DNA of 28,408 nt. Origin: CAZEVI01 sp964515615. GTDB taxonomy: Bacteria; Patescibacteriota; UBA1384; XYA2-FULL-43-10; CAINNR01. Positions 1-6,462 of this stretch are shown in pieces. The stretch lies in contig CAZEVI010000006.1 in NCBI GenBank assembly GCA_964515615.1, forward strand, positions 1 to 28,408, given 5' to 3'. Each line of letters starts with the position of its first letter. The first letter of the stretch is position 1. Both the position numbers and the translations under genes were made by a program. The notes under the pieces were generated by a model. It worked only from the letters and a program-made list of their open reading frames with translations, searched no databases and was not told the origin of the DNA.

Positions 1-221
1 AGGGCTAGTTAAATGACCATATTTACCAACACTTTTTGTCCATTAAGCCAATTTTCTCTGGAATGAAAATTTTCTTGAAAACCGTCGGCTCGAACCGCAT
101 TTTGCTGGGCGGAAAACTCATTATGAGTTTTCAAAAACAATATGAATTACTCTTGAATTTGCCACCGCAAGCGAGAGCCATTGGCTCGAGCGAAGCGGAA
201 GAATTGGCACGAAATGAAAAA

Positions 222-347
222 TGGTGGAGGTGGTGATAATTGAACCCGCGTCCGAACTTGCCGTTTGGGGTGGCGCCTTTAAGGAGCTTTTCCTTGGTTA
301 TTTTGCTCCCCGCGCGCCCGACAAGCCCATCAAAACCATTTACCTCC
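222..347 (-). ncRNA. tmRNA-like RNA, very short or degenerate (ssrA-like)
   Basis: Read on the minus strand, positions 256-240 give TTCGGACGCGGGTTCAA, which as I remember it equals the T-arm of bacterial tmRNA (E. coli included). It is followed by CACCTCC, discriminator A and an encoded CCA ending at 222. The 5' side (347-341) is GGAGGTA, pairing with CACCTCC at 6 of 7 positions, then a D-loop-like TGGTTTTGATGGG (tmRNA consensus is close to TGGTTTCGACGGG). GGGCTTG near the 5' end can pair with CAAGTTC just before the T-arm, as helix P2 does, and GGAGC/GCTCC forms an inner hairpin. A strong promoter lies just upstream. Oddities: the molecule would be only about 126 nt against about 350 nt, with no tag reading frame, and the 3' strand of the T-stem (ATCAC where CCCGC is expected) no longer pairs with GCGGG. 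It is either a decayed ssrA copy with an internal deletion or a tmRNA without its mRNA-like domain. Confidence 0.45.
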
Positions 348-366
348 ACTCTTGTGTTGCCACGAT

Positions 367-395
367 AATATAGTATATAAGTTATTTGTTGTCAA
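367..395 (-). promoter_or_regulatory. sigma70-type promoter reading into the tmRNA-like RNA
   Basis: On the minus strand TTGACA (395-390) is separated by 17 nt from TATATT (372-367). The predicted start is near 360, about 13 nt before the acceptor-like GGAGGTA. Its -35 box lies back to back with that of the promoter for the VanW gene. Confidence 0.7.
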
Positions 396-397
396 GA

Positions 398-426
398 TTG
401 ACCTTTGATTTAGTCATCGGTATATT
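398..426 (+). promoter_or_regulatory. promoter of the VanW-family gene
   Basis: TTGACC (398-403), a 17-nt spacer and TATATT (421-426). The predicted transcription start falls on or next to the GTG at 433, so the mRNA would be leaderless. Confidence 0.7.
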
Positions 427-432
427 GGAAGT

Positions 433-2370
433 GTGGCTAAAATGAAAACTAAAGAAATAAGGAGTTCGGAATCTCAGGTGGAACATTTAAGCAGAATCAA
501 AAGCACTCGAGAAAGGCTAAAAAAGATTCGCGAGCGAATTCATCTGTGGAAACGAATCAAATGGCCGATAATTGGCATCGGTGCGGTTTTAGTTTTGTTT
601 TTGCTGGCATTTGGAATTTACTCGATAATTTACGCAAAGACCGCTTATCGAAACGTTTACATTGGCAATATTGACCTCGGTGGTAAAAAGAAATCAGAAA
701 TTATCAATGCAGTAAAACCGAAAAGTGATGAATTTCTAAATTCGCAAATTGTTCTCAAATACCAGCCGGAGAGTGGCGATGCCAAAGAATATCAAATTTC
801 CGGCGCCGATGTAGGGTTATCATATAATTTGGAAGAAACACGCGACCGGGTGTACAAAGTTGGCCGCAGCGGAAACATTTTTATCAGCTTTTATCAGCAA
901 CTAAAAACGCTTTTTACGAAATATCAGGTTGACGCCAGCTACAATATCAATCAAAATGCGCTTCAGAAAAAGATTGCCGATATTGCCGTCGAAGTTGATT
1001 CGCCGGAAAAAGATTTCGCTTTGAAATACAGTGGCAACGGCGGTTTTGAGCTAACGACTGATCGCCAAAACGGTAAAAGAATCGATCAAGAAAAATTAAT
1101 GTCAGAAATTAAAAATTCTATCGCTGACATTCAACAGCAACAAATTGCCTTTGAGTCGGATATTTTTTCACCGCAGATCAGTCGGGAAAATGCCGAGATC
1201 GGTTTGCAAAAAGCTAATAAAATTTTAGCCGTCGGACCGCTGGCTTTAACTGCCGATGGACAGAATTTTAATTTGGATGTTGATACGATTGCCGGACTTG
1301 TCGGTTCTCGATCGAAGAAAACCGAGATGGAAATATTTATCATTGCTGATAAAAATGCTAAACAAGTGGCGGCGCTAGCCGGACAGATTGACAAGTCGGC
1401 CGGCAATGCGATTTTGGAAGCCAAAGATGGAAAAGTTGTCATTTTTTCCGAATCGGCAAATGGCGCCAAATTAGATCAAGATCAAACAAAAATTGATATT
1501 GAAAATGCGCTAATGGCGAGAATTGCCGAAGAATCAGCGGCTAACGGACTACAAGTAATATTAACTGTTAAAAGTATTGCGCCAGATATTGATTCAGCCA
1601 AATTGGCATCATACGGTTTAACTGAATTAGTGGCGAGCGGAATGACTAATTTTATAAAATCACCAGCAAATAGAATCCACAACATTAACGTCGGGGCTTC
1701 GGCAATTGACGGCACGCTGGTAAAACCGGGCGAGGAATTTTCAACTCTAAAAGCCTTGGGCAAAATTGATGCGTCAGCCGGCTATCTGCCGGAATTGGTG
1801 ATTAAAAATAACAAAACCGTCCCGGATTATGGTGGCGGTTTGTGTCAGGTTTCAACAACTCTTTTTAGAACAGCGCTAAATGCCGGAATGAAGATTACCG
1901 AACGGCGCAATCACTCTTATCGAGTTTCCTATTACGAGCCGCCGATCGGTATGGACGCAACAATTTTTGATCCGGCACCGGATTTTAAATTTGTGAATAA
2001 TTATTCCAGCTACATATTTATCCAATCGAAAATTGTCGGGACAAAAATCACCTTCGAATTCTATGGTACGAAAGACAGCCGGCAAGTCGAAATTGGTCAA
2101 GCTACCGGTTATGATTACGTTGACCCGCCGGCACCGGTGGAAACAGTTGACCCGAGTTTGCCTGCCGGTAGCAGAAATTTAATATCTCATTTGCATCAAG
2201 GCGCTTCGGCCAAGTTCCATTACAAAGTTTCTAAAGATGGACAGGTTTTGCAGGAAACTGATTTTCTCTCGAAATATGTTGCTTTGCCGGAAATTTGGAT
2301 GGTAGGACCGACTCCGGAACCCACACCTGATCCGAATGCCACTCCGACGCCCGATACGCCGGCAGCATAG
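433..2370 (+). CDS. VanW-family protein with peptidoglycan-binding-4 repeats, membrane anchored
   Basis: This is a 645-residue envelope protein. It has a basic cytoplasmic N-terminus (residues 1-45), one membrane segment (about 46-70), repeated regions resembling the PG_binding_4 domain (about 75-400), a VanW domain (about 400-560) and a C-terminal Pro/Thr-rich tail. The VanW hallmarks are LVKPGEEFS, the Gly-rich DYGGGLCQVSTTLF and RRNHSYRVSYY. The family is widespread in Gram-positives and in Patescibacteria; it takes its name from vancomycin-resistance clusters, but its biochemical role is unknown and a link to cell-wall binding is inferred. I place the start at GTG 433 because the -10 box ends 6 nt before it, fitting leaderless initiation. 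ATG 442 with GGAAG upstream is the alternative and changes only three residues. It stands alone, divergent from the tmRNA-like RNA. Confidence 0.9.
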   Translation: MAKMKTKEIRSSESQVEHLSRIKSTRERLKKIRERIHLWKRIKWPIIGIGAVLVLFLLAFGIYSIIYAKTAYRNVYIGNIDLGGKKKSEIINAVKPKSDEFLNSQIVLKYQPESGDAKEYQISGADVGLSYNLEETRDRVYKVGRSGNIFISFYQQLKTLFTKYQVDASYNINQNALQKKIADIAVEVDSPEKDFALKYSGNGGFELTTDRQNGKRIDQEKLMSEIKNSIADIQQQQIAFESDIFSPQISRENAEIGLQKANKILAVGPLALTADGQNFNLDVDTIAGLVGSRSKKTEMEIFIIADKNAKQVAALAGQIDKSAGNAILEAKDGKVVIFSESANGAKLDQDQTKIDIENALMARIAEESAANGLQVILTVKSIAPDIDSAKLASYGLTELVASGMTNFIKSPANRIHNINVGASAIDGTLVKPGEEFSTLKALGKIDASAGYLPELVIKNNKTVPDYGGGLCQVSTTLFRTALNAGMKITERRNHSYRVSYYEPPIGMDATIFDPAPDFKFVNNYSSYIFIQSKIVGTKITFEFYGTKDSRQVEIGQATGYDYVDPPAPVETVDPSLPAGSRNLISHLHQGASAKFHYKVSKDGQVLQETDFLSKYVALPEIWMVGPTPEPTPDPNATPTPDTPAA

Positions 2371-2371
2371 A

Positions 2372-2458
2372 AAATTTGTGATTTCTGTTGTTGTGGTGCC
2401 GAGTTGTAGGTTTTGTTTACGAGTAATTGCGGTGTCTGATCACAAATTTACACCACAA
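2372..2458. repeat. interleaved inverted repeats behind the VanW gene
   Basis: Arm A (2372-2382, AAATTTGTGAT) pairs exactly with A' (2439-2449). Arm B (2391-2398, TTGTGGTG) pairs exactly with B' (2451-2458). The order A-B-A'-B' is that of an H-type pseudoknot in the RNA. There is no T-run, so this is not an obvious intrinsic terminator. Function unknown. Confidence 0.5.
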
Positions 2459-2498
2459 ATAAACATAAGCAGAGAAGTTAAAATATTTGGAGTCCAAA

Positions 2499-2540
2499 CT
2501 GACGATAGATTTTGAACGATCGTTCAAAATCTATCGTCAG
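2499..2540. repeat. perfect 42-bp palindrome
   Basis: Positions 2499-2519 are the exact reverse complement of 2520-2540, centred on GAACGATCGTTC, with no mismatch and no loop. No T-run follows on either strand. It lies between the convergent VanW gene and the pyrG unit. Possible roles are a bidirectional transcription block, a dimeric-protein binding site or a recombination site. The sequence alone does not decide. Confidence 0.9.
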
Positions 2541-2650
2541 CAACCTCGATTGTTAAATTGACAAGAGATTGTCCGTAAATTTTTTTGTATAATTTTTAAT
2601 TTTAGCATTCATAATTAATGTTTTTGTTTTGGTTTGCTATTGGCTTTTTC

Positions 2651-2672
2651 CAATTAAAAAAAAACCTACCGG
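2651..2672 (-). terminator. possible terminator of the pyrG unit
   Basis: On the minus strand the end of the small gene is followed by CCTCCGGTAGG and a run of nine T. The T-run is strong but the stem is only about 3 bp, so the call is weak. Confidence 0.35.
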
Positions 2673-2694
2673 AGGGGCGGGAAGAGTTGAAAAA

Positions 2695-2913
2695 TCAATA
2701 AATGAGAATTTTTGGATCGGGAGTCGAAACCCCCGTTGTTTTACCCGATTTGTTATGATAAATCCACCATTGCGCTGGGAAAACATAGGTTTTCATTCCC
2801 AATTTGCGAAGTTCAAATTGAATCTTTTTATCAAGATGAGCGATATTTGAAACGTAACTCATTAAACGACGATACCCGCTCTTGAAGTAAGATTCAAGGT
2901 AAATCTGTTCCAT
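2695..2913 (-). CDS. small hypothetical protein downstream of pyrG
   Basis: A 72-residue protein that I do not recognise. The start at ATG 2913 has a good ribosome-binding site (AAGGA, 7 nt upstream). Composition is that of a soluble, basic, aromatic-rich protein (KTYVFPAQWWIYHNKSGK in the C-terminal half), with no membrane segment and no cysteine pair. It begins 65 bp after the pyrG stop on the same strand with no terminator between, so it is probably cotranscribed with pyrG. It lies within the segment bounded by the TTGGAGTCCAA repeats, so it could have arrived with a small inserted element. Moderate confidence that it is translated, because of the ribosome-binding site. Confidence 0.55.
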   Translation of the reverse strand: MEQIYLESYFKSGYRRLMSYVSNIAHLDKKIQFELRKLGMKTYVFPAQWWIYHNKSGKTTGVSTPDPKILIY

Positions 2914-2978
2914 TTTTGATTCCTTGGTTATTAACCCTTGGAGTCCAATATGTTAATGAACTTTTGTAGCAAAGAATG

Positions 2979-4577
2979 TCAAATCAGTCGTTGTTTTTTT
3001 GCGGCTTTAATAAATTCTCGAAATAGCGGATGAGGTCGGTTTGGTCGCGATTTGAATTCCGGATGGAATTGCGAAGCGACAAAAAATGGATGATCTTTGA
3101 GTTCGATTATTTCCACCAAGTTTTGTTCCGGATTAATGCCGGCAACCACCAGCCCAGATTTTTCTAATTTTGCCCGATAGTCATTATTAAATTCAAATCT
3201 GTGGCGATGACGTTCGGAAATTATTGATTGGTCATAAGCACGGGCGGCTATTGTTCCGGCTGTCAGTTTACATTTATAAGCTCCGAGTCGCATAGTCCCG
3301 CCTTTTTCCTTGATGTGCGATTGAGAATCCATCAAATGGATTACCGGGTTTTTAGTTTTTGGACTGAATTCCTCCGAGTTGCAGTCTTTGGTTTTCAGTG
3401 TGAATCTGGCAAATTCAATCGTTGCGATTTGCATTCCCAAACAGAGTCCGAGACAGGGAATATTATTCTCCCGCGCGTATCGAGCAGCGGCGATCTTGCC
3501 TTCAATTCCTCGATTGCCAAAACCGCCGGGGACGACAATTCCGGCGAAATTTTTCAATAATTTTTCCGCACCGAGTTTTTCTATCTTCTCGCTATCAATC
3601 CAGCCGAGTTCCAGTTGACAATTATTATCCCAGCAGGCCGCCTTTAGTGCTTCGGTTACCGAAAGATAAGTATCGCGCATATCCATATATTTGCCGACAA
3701 TGGCGATTTTAATTTGTTCTTTTGGCGATTCTATCTTATCAACTAACTTTTGCCAGCTGTTGTCGGATTTTTTTAATTTCAAATTTAATTTTTTACCAAT
3801 AACATCGCCAAGATGATATTTTTCCAAAAGAAGTGGTACTTTGTAAACGCAATCCAGCGTTTCAACCGGAATTACTGCATTTTCGTCAATGCCGCAAAAA
3901 ACGGAAATTTTATCAAGTTCTTTCTTTTTTATTTTGTGATCGGCGCGGCAGAAAACTATATCCGGCTGAATGCCGAAAGAGGCCAGATCACGGATTGAAT
4001 TTTGCAATGGTTTGGTTTTTAACTCGTGAGTGGTTTCCATATATGGGAAAAATCCAACATGGAGGTAGAGGGTATTTTCCAATCCGAAATCACGGCGCAT
4101 TTGGCGAATTCCTTCGAGAAAATGCGAGCCTTCGTAGTCGCCAATAGTTCCGCCAATTTCGACAATTGTCACGTTGGCGCGGGAATTTTTAGCGGCAGAA
4201 ATCATTCTTTTCTTGACTTCGTCGGTAACGTGAGGAATCATTTGAATTGTTTTGCCCAAATAATCACCGCGGCGCTCATTTTCTAGTATCGCTTGGTAAA
4301 TTTGCCCTGACATTACCGAACTTTCGCGCGATAGGTTTTGATCGATAAACCGTTCGTAATGACCAAGATCGAGATCGGTTTCGGCACCATCGTCAGTAAC
4401 AAAACACTCACCGTGTTCGGTTGGGTTAATGGTTCCGGCATCGACATTCAAATACTGGTCAAACTTCATAATAAAAACTTTTTGTCCTCGATACTTCAAA
4501 ATGTTGCCGATCGACGCGGCAACAATTCCTTTGCCTAAGCCGGAGACAACTCCTCCGGTAACGAAAATAAATTTCAT
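2979..4577 (-). CDS. pyrG: CTP synthase
   Basis: CTP synthase makes CTP from UTP, ATP and glutamine, the last step of de novo pyrimidine nucleotide synthesis in the cytosol. The protein is 532 residues, near the usual 530-550. The N-terminal amidoligase domain shows the P-loop GGVVSGLGKGI (8-18), NPTEHGECFVTDDGAETD (51-68) and EIGGTIGDYEG (140-150). The C-terminal class I glutamine amidotransferase domain shows the oxyanion region PGGFGNRG (350-357), nucleophile Cys379 in LGLCLGMQ, and His505/Glu507 in SQFHPEF. All catalytic residues are present. The start is ATG 4577, with AAGGAG just upstream; an in-frame start 18 nt further up would lie over that ribosome-binding site. The gene has its own promoter (4733-4761) and a leader hairpin (4672-4707), described separately. 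Its partner downstream is the small gene ending at 2695. Confidence 0.97.
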   Translation of the reverse strand: MKFIFVTGGVVSGLGKGIVAASIGNILKYRGQKVFIMKFDQYLNVDAGTINPTEHGECFVTDDGAETDLDLGHYERFIDQNLSRESSVMSGQIYQAILENERRGDYLGKTIQMIPHVTDEVKKRMISAAKNSRANVTIVEIGGTIGDYEGSHFLEGIRQMRRDFGLENTLYLHVGFFPYMETTHELKTKPLQNSIRDLASFGIQPDIVFCRADHKIKKKELDKISVFCGIDENAVIPVETLDCVYKVPLLLEKYHLGDVIGKKLNLKLKKSDNSWQKLVDKIESPKEQIKIAIVGKYMDMRDTYLSVTEALKAACWDNNCQLELGWIDSEKIEKLGAEKLLKNFAGIVVPGGFGNRGIEGKIAAARYARENNIPCLGLCLGMQIATIEFARFTLKTKDCNSEEFSPKTKNPVIHLMDSQSHIKEKGGTMRLGAYKCKLTAGTIAARAYDQSIISERHRHRFEFNNDYRAKLEKSGLVVAGINPEQNLVEIIELKDHPFFVASQFHPEFKSRPNRPHPLFREFIKAAKKQRLI

Positions 4578-4671
4578 TAATACTCCTTTCCCCAAATTTG
4601 GATTTCTGCCCCAATTTTTCTCATCTGCAGATGAATCCGATATCTGATAAATTAATAATTAATCTCAAACG

Positions 4672-4707
4672 AAAAAACTCCTAGTACGGAAATCGGGAGT
4701 TTTTTTT
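4672..4707 (-). terminator. terminator-like hairpin in the pyrG leader, possible attenuator
   Basis: AAAAAACTCC (4672-4681) pairs with GGAGTTTTTT (4696-4705) around a 14-nt loop, giving a T-run on both strands. It sits about 20 nt after the predicted pyrG start site and 95 nt before the pyrG ATG. No gene on either strand ends here, so termination of an upstream gene is not a sufficient explanation. In Gram-positive bacteria pyrG is controlled by CTP-dependent attenuation at such a place, but the initial G-run used there is not seen here. Confidence 0.6.
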
Positions 4708-4732
4708 ATTAAACTATTCAGTTATTAATTCT

Positions 4733-4761
4733 ATTATAATTAATTTGGGTTGGCATTTCAA
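4733..4761 (-). promoter_or_regulatory. pyrG promoter
   Basis: On the minus strand TTGAAA (4761-4756), a 17-nt spacer and TATAAT (4738-4733), an almost ideal sigma70-type promoter. Predicted start near 4726. It overlaps the promoter of the divergent nucleotidyltransferase gene. Confidence 0.8.
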
Positions 4762-4779
4762 AAGTTTTTCTGCTAAGTT
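4750..4779 (+). promoter_or_regulatory. promoter of the nucleotidyltransferase gene
   Basis: TTGGCA (4750-4755), an 18-nt spacer and an extended -10 TGCTAAGTT (TAAGTT 4774-4779). Only 8 nt separate the -10 from the ATG, so the mRNA would start at or within a base or two of the start codon. Confidence 0.5.
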
Positions 4780-4787
4780 GGAAAATA

Positions 4788-5462
4788 ATGTCTCGCAAAC
4801 TAAATATTTTTGAAAAAAGAACTAGGCGGCTCTCTGGGCTCGGTTATCTTTTGCAGTTGGCACCCTTTGTTAAAGCGGTAATTTTGACCGGATCAATGAC
4901 CAGAGGCGAAAATAATTTTTTTTCTGACATTGATTTGCTAATTATCACCACGCCACGCCGGCTTTATACAGCCCGGTTTTTCGCAACTTTTTGGGCTGCA
5001 GTTACTGGTTGGCGGCGAAAGCCGAACGACGAAAATCCGGCTGGAAAATTTTGTCTGAATTATTATCTAACCTCCAACAATTTGGATATTCTTCCGCATA
5101 CGGCTGACTGTGCCAAACATCATCGACAAATTATTCGTCTTTGGGATCGCGACGGCGAGTTTGAACGAATATATCGGGAAAATTTTTGGCTTTACAAATA
5201 TAATTTCAAAATTGCCGATGAAGAAAAGGTCAGACGGCTAAAGTCGATTTTCCCGCTTGATCGGTTATTGCTTTTTTCAATTATCCGCCGACCATGGGAG
5301 TGGATATTATCCGCTGGCATTGGAGAGCGTTTTGAAAATTTTATCTCGGTTTGGCAGATAAAAAAAATTACCTCAACTGAACTATATAAATTAAATAGCA
5401 AGACCATAATTGTTTCGCCAAATGAGCTTCGATTTCATCCGAAAAAAAAGTTGACAAATTGA
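4788..5462 (+). CDS. nucleotidyltransferase-fold protein (pol beta superfamily)
   Basis: A 224-residue protein with the pol beta-type nucleotidyltransferase signature near the N-terminus: LTGSMTRGENNFFSDIDLLI (about 34-53), that is GS, then RG, then the metal-binding DxD as SDIDLL. The rest is helical and basic, with no second domain I can name. Proteins of this type transfer a nucleotide to an RNA, protein or small molecule; the substrate is not predictable here. Whether the third catalytic acidic residue is kept is unclear (NNLDIL near residue 105 is a candidate). No Shine-Dalgarno is visible, but an extended -10 lies 8 nt before the ATG, fitting leaderless translation. The gene is monocistronic, closed by two tandem terminators. 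Confidence 0.75.
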   Translation: MSRKLNIFEKRTRRLSGLGYLLQLAPFVKAVILTGSMTRGENNFFSDIDLLIITTPRRLYTARFFATFWAAVTGWRRKPNDENPAGKFCLNYYLTSNNLDILPHTADCAKHHRQIIRLWDRDGEFERIYRENFWLYKYNFKIADEEKVRRLKSIFPLDRLLLFSIIRRPWEWILSAGIGERFENFISVWQIKKITSTELYKLNSKTIIVSPNELRFHPKKKLTN

Positions 5463-5480
5463 GTTCGATTTAGTAAGTTA

Positions 5481-5519
5481 TTAGTGGCGGCACGGTTCCC
5501 CCTTCCGTGCCGCCACTAA
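5481..5519 (+). terminator. strong GC-rich hairpin behind the nucleotidyltransferase gene
   Basis: A perfect 15-bp stem (5481-5495 with 5505-5519) and a 9-nt C-rich loop. It has no T-run of its own but is followed at once by a second hairpin with T-run, so the two probably act together. Confidence 0.75.
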
Positions 5520-5547
5520 TCGCCAAAAATATTTGAGCGATTTTTTT
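5518..5547 (+). terminator. second, T-run terminator
   Basis: AATCGC (5518-5523) pairs with GCGATT (5537-5542) and runs into seven T. It abuts the previous hairpin and comes immediately before the next promoter. Confidence 0.75.
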
Positions 5548-5548
5548 A

Positions 5549-5576
5549 TTGACAAATTATATTTATTGGCTAATAT
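5549..5576 (+). promoter_or_regulatory. promoter of the 5612 gene
   Basis: TTGACA (5549-5554), a 16-nt spacer and TAATAT (5571-5576). The -35 touches the end of the preceding terminator, as expected in a compact genome. Confidence 0.7.
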
Positions 5577-5611
5577 TATATTTATTACCGATCACTCTCG
5601 GGGGTGAGAAA

Positions 5612-5923
5612 ATGCCGGTAGTATATGTTCGTTCATTGTCTGAAACTGAAATTTCGGATGGGAAAATTAGTGGCAAAAAAGTTGTCGTTCAATGCGGATC
5701 TAAAGTTGATATTTTGCCAGTCGAACTTCGGCAACCGGATCCGGAACATGGCCATCAATTCAATAATTTGAATCACAAAAAACAACTTGATACATTAGGT
5801 AATGGTCCATTTACTGTCGAGGCAATCATTCAAGAAAATTCTGGAGTCTGGCTAACCGTGAAACGCGGGCAGAAAATATTGAGCAGATATCCTGCCAAAG
5901 ATTTCAAAATTGCCGGTTCCTAG
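5612..5923 (+). CDS. hypothetical protein, 103 aa
   Basis: I do not recognise this protein. The start at ATG 5612 is chosen because GGGGGTGAG precedes it by 3 nt; the in-frame upstream ATG/TTG region overlaps the promoter and would add an implausible hydrophobic leader. The product is soluble and beta-rich in appearance (KKVVVQCGSKVDIL, FTVEAIIQENSGVWLTVKRG, RYPAKDFKIAG), with one cysteine and no membrane segment. The C-terminal half reads like a small SH3/OB-like beta barrel, but that is only an impression from strand periodicity. It is a single-gene unit with its own promoter and terminator, between the nucleotidyltransferase and groESL. Confidence 0.65.
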   Translation: MPVVYVRSLSETEISDGKISGKKVVVQCGSKVDILPVELRQPDPEHGHQFNNLNHKKQLDTLGNGPFTVEAIIQENSGVWLTVKRGQKILSRYPAKDFKIAGS

Positions 5924-5943
5924 TTGTAACATTATTTGTCCGT

Positions 5944-5969
5944 GGCGGGCCTGTACGGCGCGCCTTTTT
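5944..5969 (+). terminator. terminator of the 5612 gene
   Basis: GGCGGGCC (5944-5951) pairs with GGCGCGCC (5957-5964) with one mismatch around TGTAC, followed by five T. Confidence 0.75.
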
Positions 5970-5988
5970 AAGTGGCTTTTTAAGTGGC
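5965..5988. repeat. 12-nt tandem repeat
   Basis: TTTTTAAGTGGC occurs twice head to tail (5965-5976, 5977-5988), and a weaker third copy (TCTTGAAAAGTGGC) follows and contains the -35 of the next promoter. The repeat may have created that promoter by duplication. Confidence 0.7.
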
Positions 5989-5990
5989 TC

Positions 5991-6019
5991 TTGAAAAGTG
6001 GCATTTTTTTTGTTATAAT
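5991..6019 (+). promoter_or_regulatory. upstream promoter (P1) of the groES region
   Basis: TTGAAA (5991-5996), a 17-nt spacer and TATAAT (6014-6019). Only a short transcript can form before the hairpin at 6030-6053. An ATG at 6028, 8 nt after the -10, opens a 15-codon ORF (MQEESLLFLSATEHN) that runs through the hairpin. Confidence 0.7.
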
Positions 6020-6029
6020 TTAAAGTGAT

Positions 6030-6053
6030 GCAGGAGGAAAGCCTGCTTTTTTT
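6030..6053 (+). terminator. early terminator hairpin after P1
   Basis: GCAGG (6030-6034) pairs with CCTGC (6042-6046), loop AGGAAAG, followed by seven T. It begins only a few nucleotides after the predicted P1 start, so it would yield an RNA of about 28 nt unless read through. Confidence 0.6.
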
Positions 6054-6079
6054 ATCCGCTACTGAACATAATTGATCTC

Positions 6080-6107
6080 TTGACAAATGTAAAGTTTGCT
6101 TTATAAT
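6080..6107 (+). promoter_or_regulatory. groES promoter (P2)
   Basis: TTGACA (6080-6085), a 16-nt spacer and TATAAT (6102-6107). It gives a leader of about 73 nt. A small inverted repeat, CACTA-N6-TAGTG (6156-6171), lies just before the ribosome-binding site. It is not a CIRCE element (TTAGCACTC-N9-GAGTGCTAA), so HrcA control is not supported. Confidence 0.8.
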
Positions 6108-6186
6108 TAGAAATACAAAATATAAAAAATCGCTAGAAATTGCCTGAAATTACGGCACTATTAAACTAGTGATTGAAAGGAGTCAA

Positions 6187-6462
6187 ATGTTAAAACCATT
6201 GGGGAACAAAATTTTAATCGAGCCGCTTAAAGCTGAAGAGGTGACAAAAGCTGGCATCATCATTCCTGACAGCGCCAAAGAGGAACGGAGCGAGGGAAAA
6301 GTTGTTGCTATCGGATCGGGGTTGGTTGAAGGTAAGGAATACAAATTTTCGGTTAAAGTTGGCGACAAAGTTTTGTACGGAAAATATTCCGGTGAGGAAG
6401 TCAAAATTGACAACAAAGATTATAAAGTTGTAAAAGAAGACGAAATACTGGGAACACTATAA
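6187..6462 (+). CDS. groES: co-chaperonin GroES
   Basis: GroES is the seven-subunit lid of the GroEL folding chamber in the cytosol. The protein is 91 residues, slightly short of the common 94-97. It shows the N-terminal PLGNKILIEPLKAEE, the mobile-loop region TKAGIIIPDSAKEERSEGKVVAIG with the hydrophobic triplet III that contacts GroEL, and the C-terminal GDKVLYGKYSGEEVKIDNKDY. The start is ATG 6187, set by AAAGGAG 4 nt upstream; an in-frame TTG 18 nt earlier overlaps that site. It is followed at 119 bp by groEL. The gap holds an AT-rich degenerate repeat but no terminator, so the two genes are presumably one operon. Confidence 0.97.
   Translation: MLKPLGNKILIEPLKAEEVTKAGIIIPDSAKEERSEGKVVAIGSGLVEGKEYKFSVKVGDKVLYGKYSGEEVKIDNKDYKVVKEDEILGTL

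Larger units (their letters stand above)
2487..2948. repeat. pair of 11-bp direct repeats about 450 bp apart
   Basis: TTGGAGTCCAA occurs exactly at 2487-2497 and 2938-2948. Each copy is itself an inverted repeat around the central G. Between them lie the 42-bp palindrome and the small minus-strand gene 2695-2913. The pair could mark the ends of a small inserted segment, or it could be chance. Confidence 0.3.

Noticed and set aside
36..373. Plus-strand small ORFs (66 aa from TTG 36; 50 aa from ATG 221) and the 72-aa minus-strand ORF over 131-349
   Set aside because: All lie across or antisense to the tmRNA-like RNA. The T-arm, CCA and acceptor pairing explain the sequence better, and the starts are poor.
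2720..2760. tRNA-like GGGGGTTTCGACTCCC on the minus strand
   Set aside because: The loop is 8 nt, no acceptor or anticodon arm can be formed, and the DNA lies in the end of the 72-aa gene.
6150..6172. CIRCE operator before groES
   Set aside because: Only CACTA-N6-TAGTG is present; the CIRCE arms and 9-nt spacing are not.
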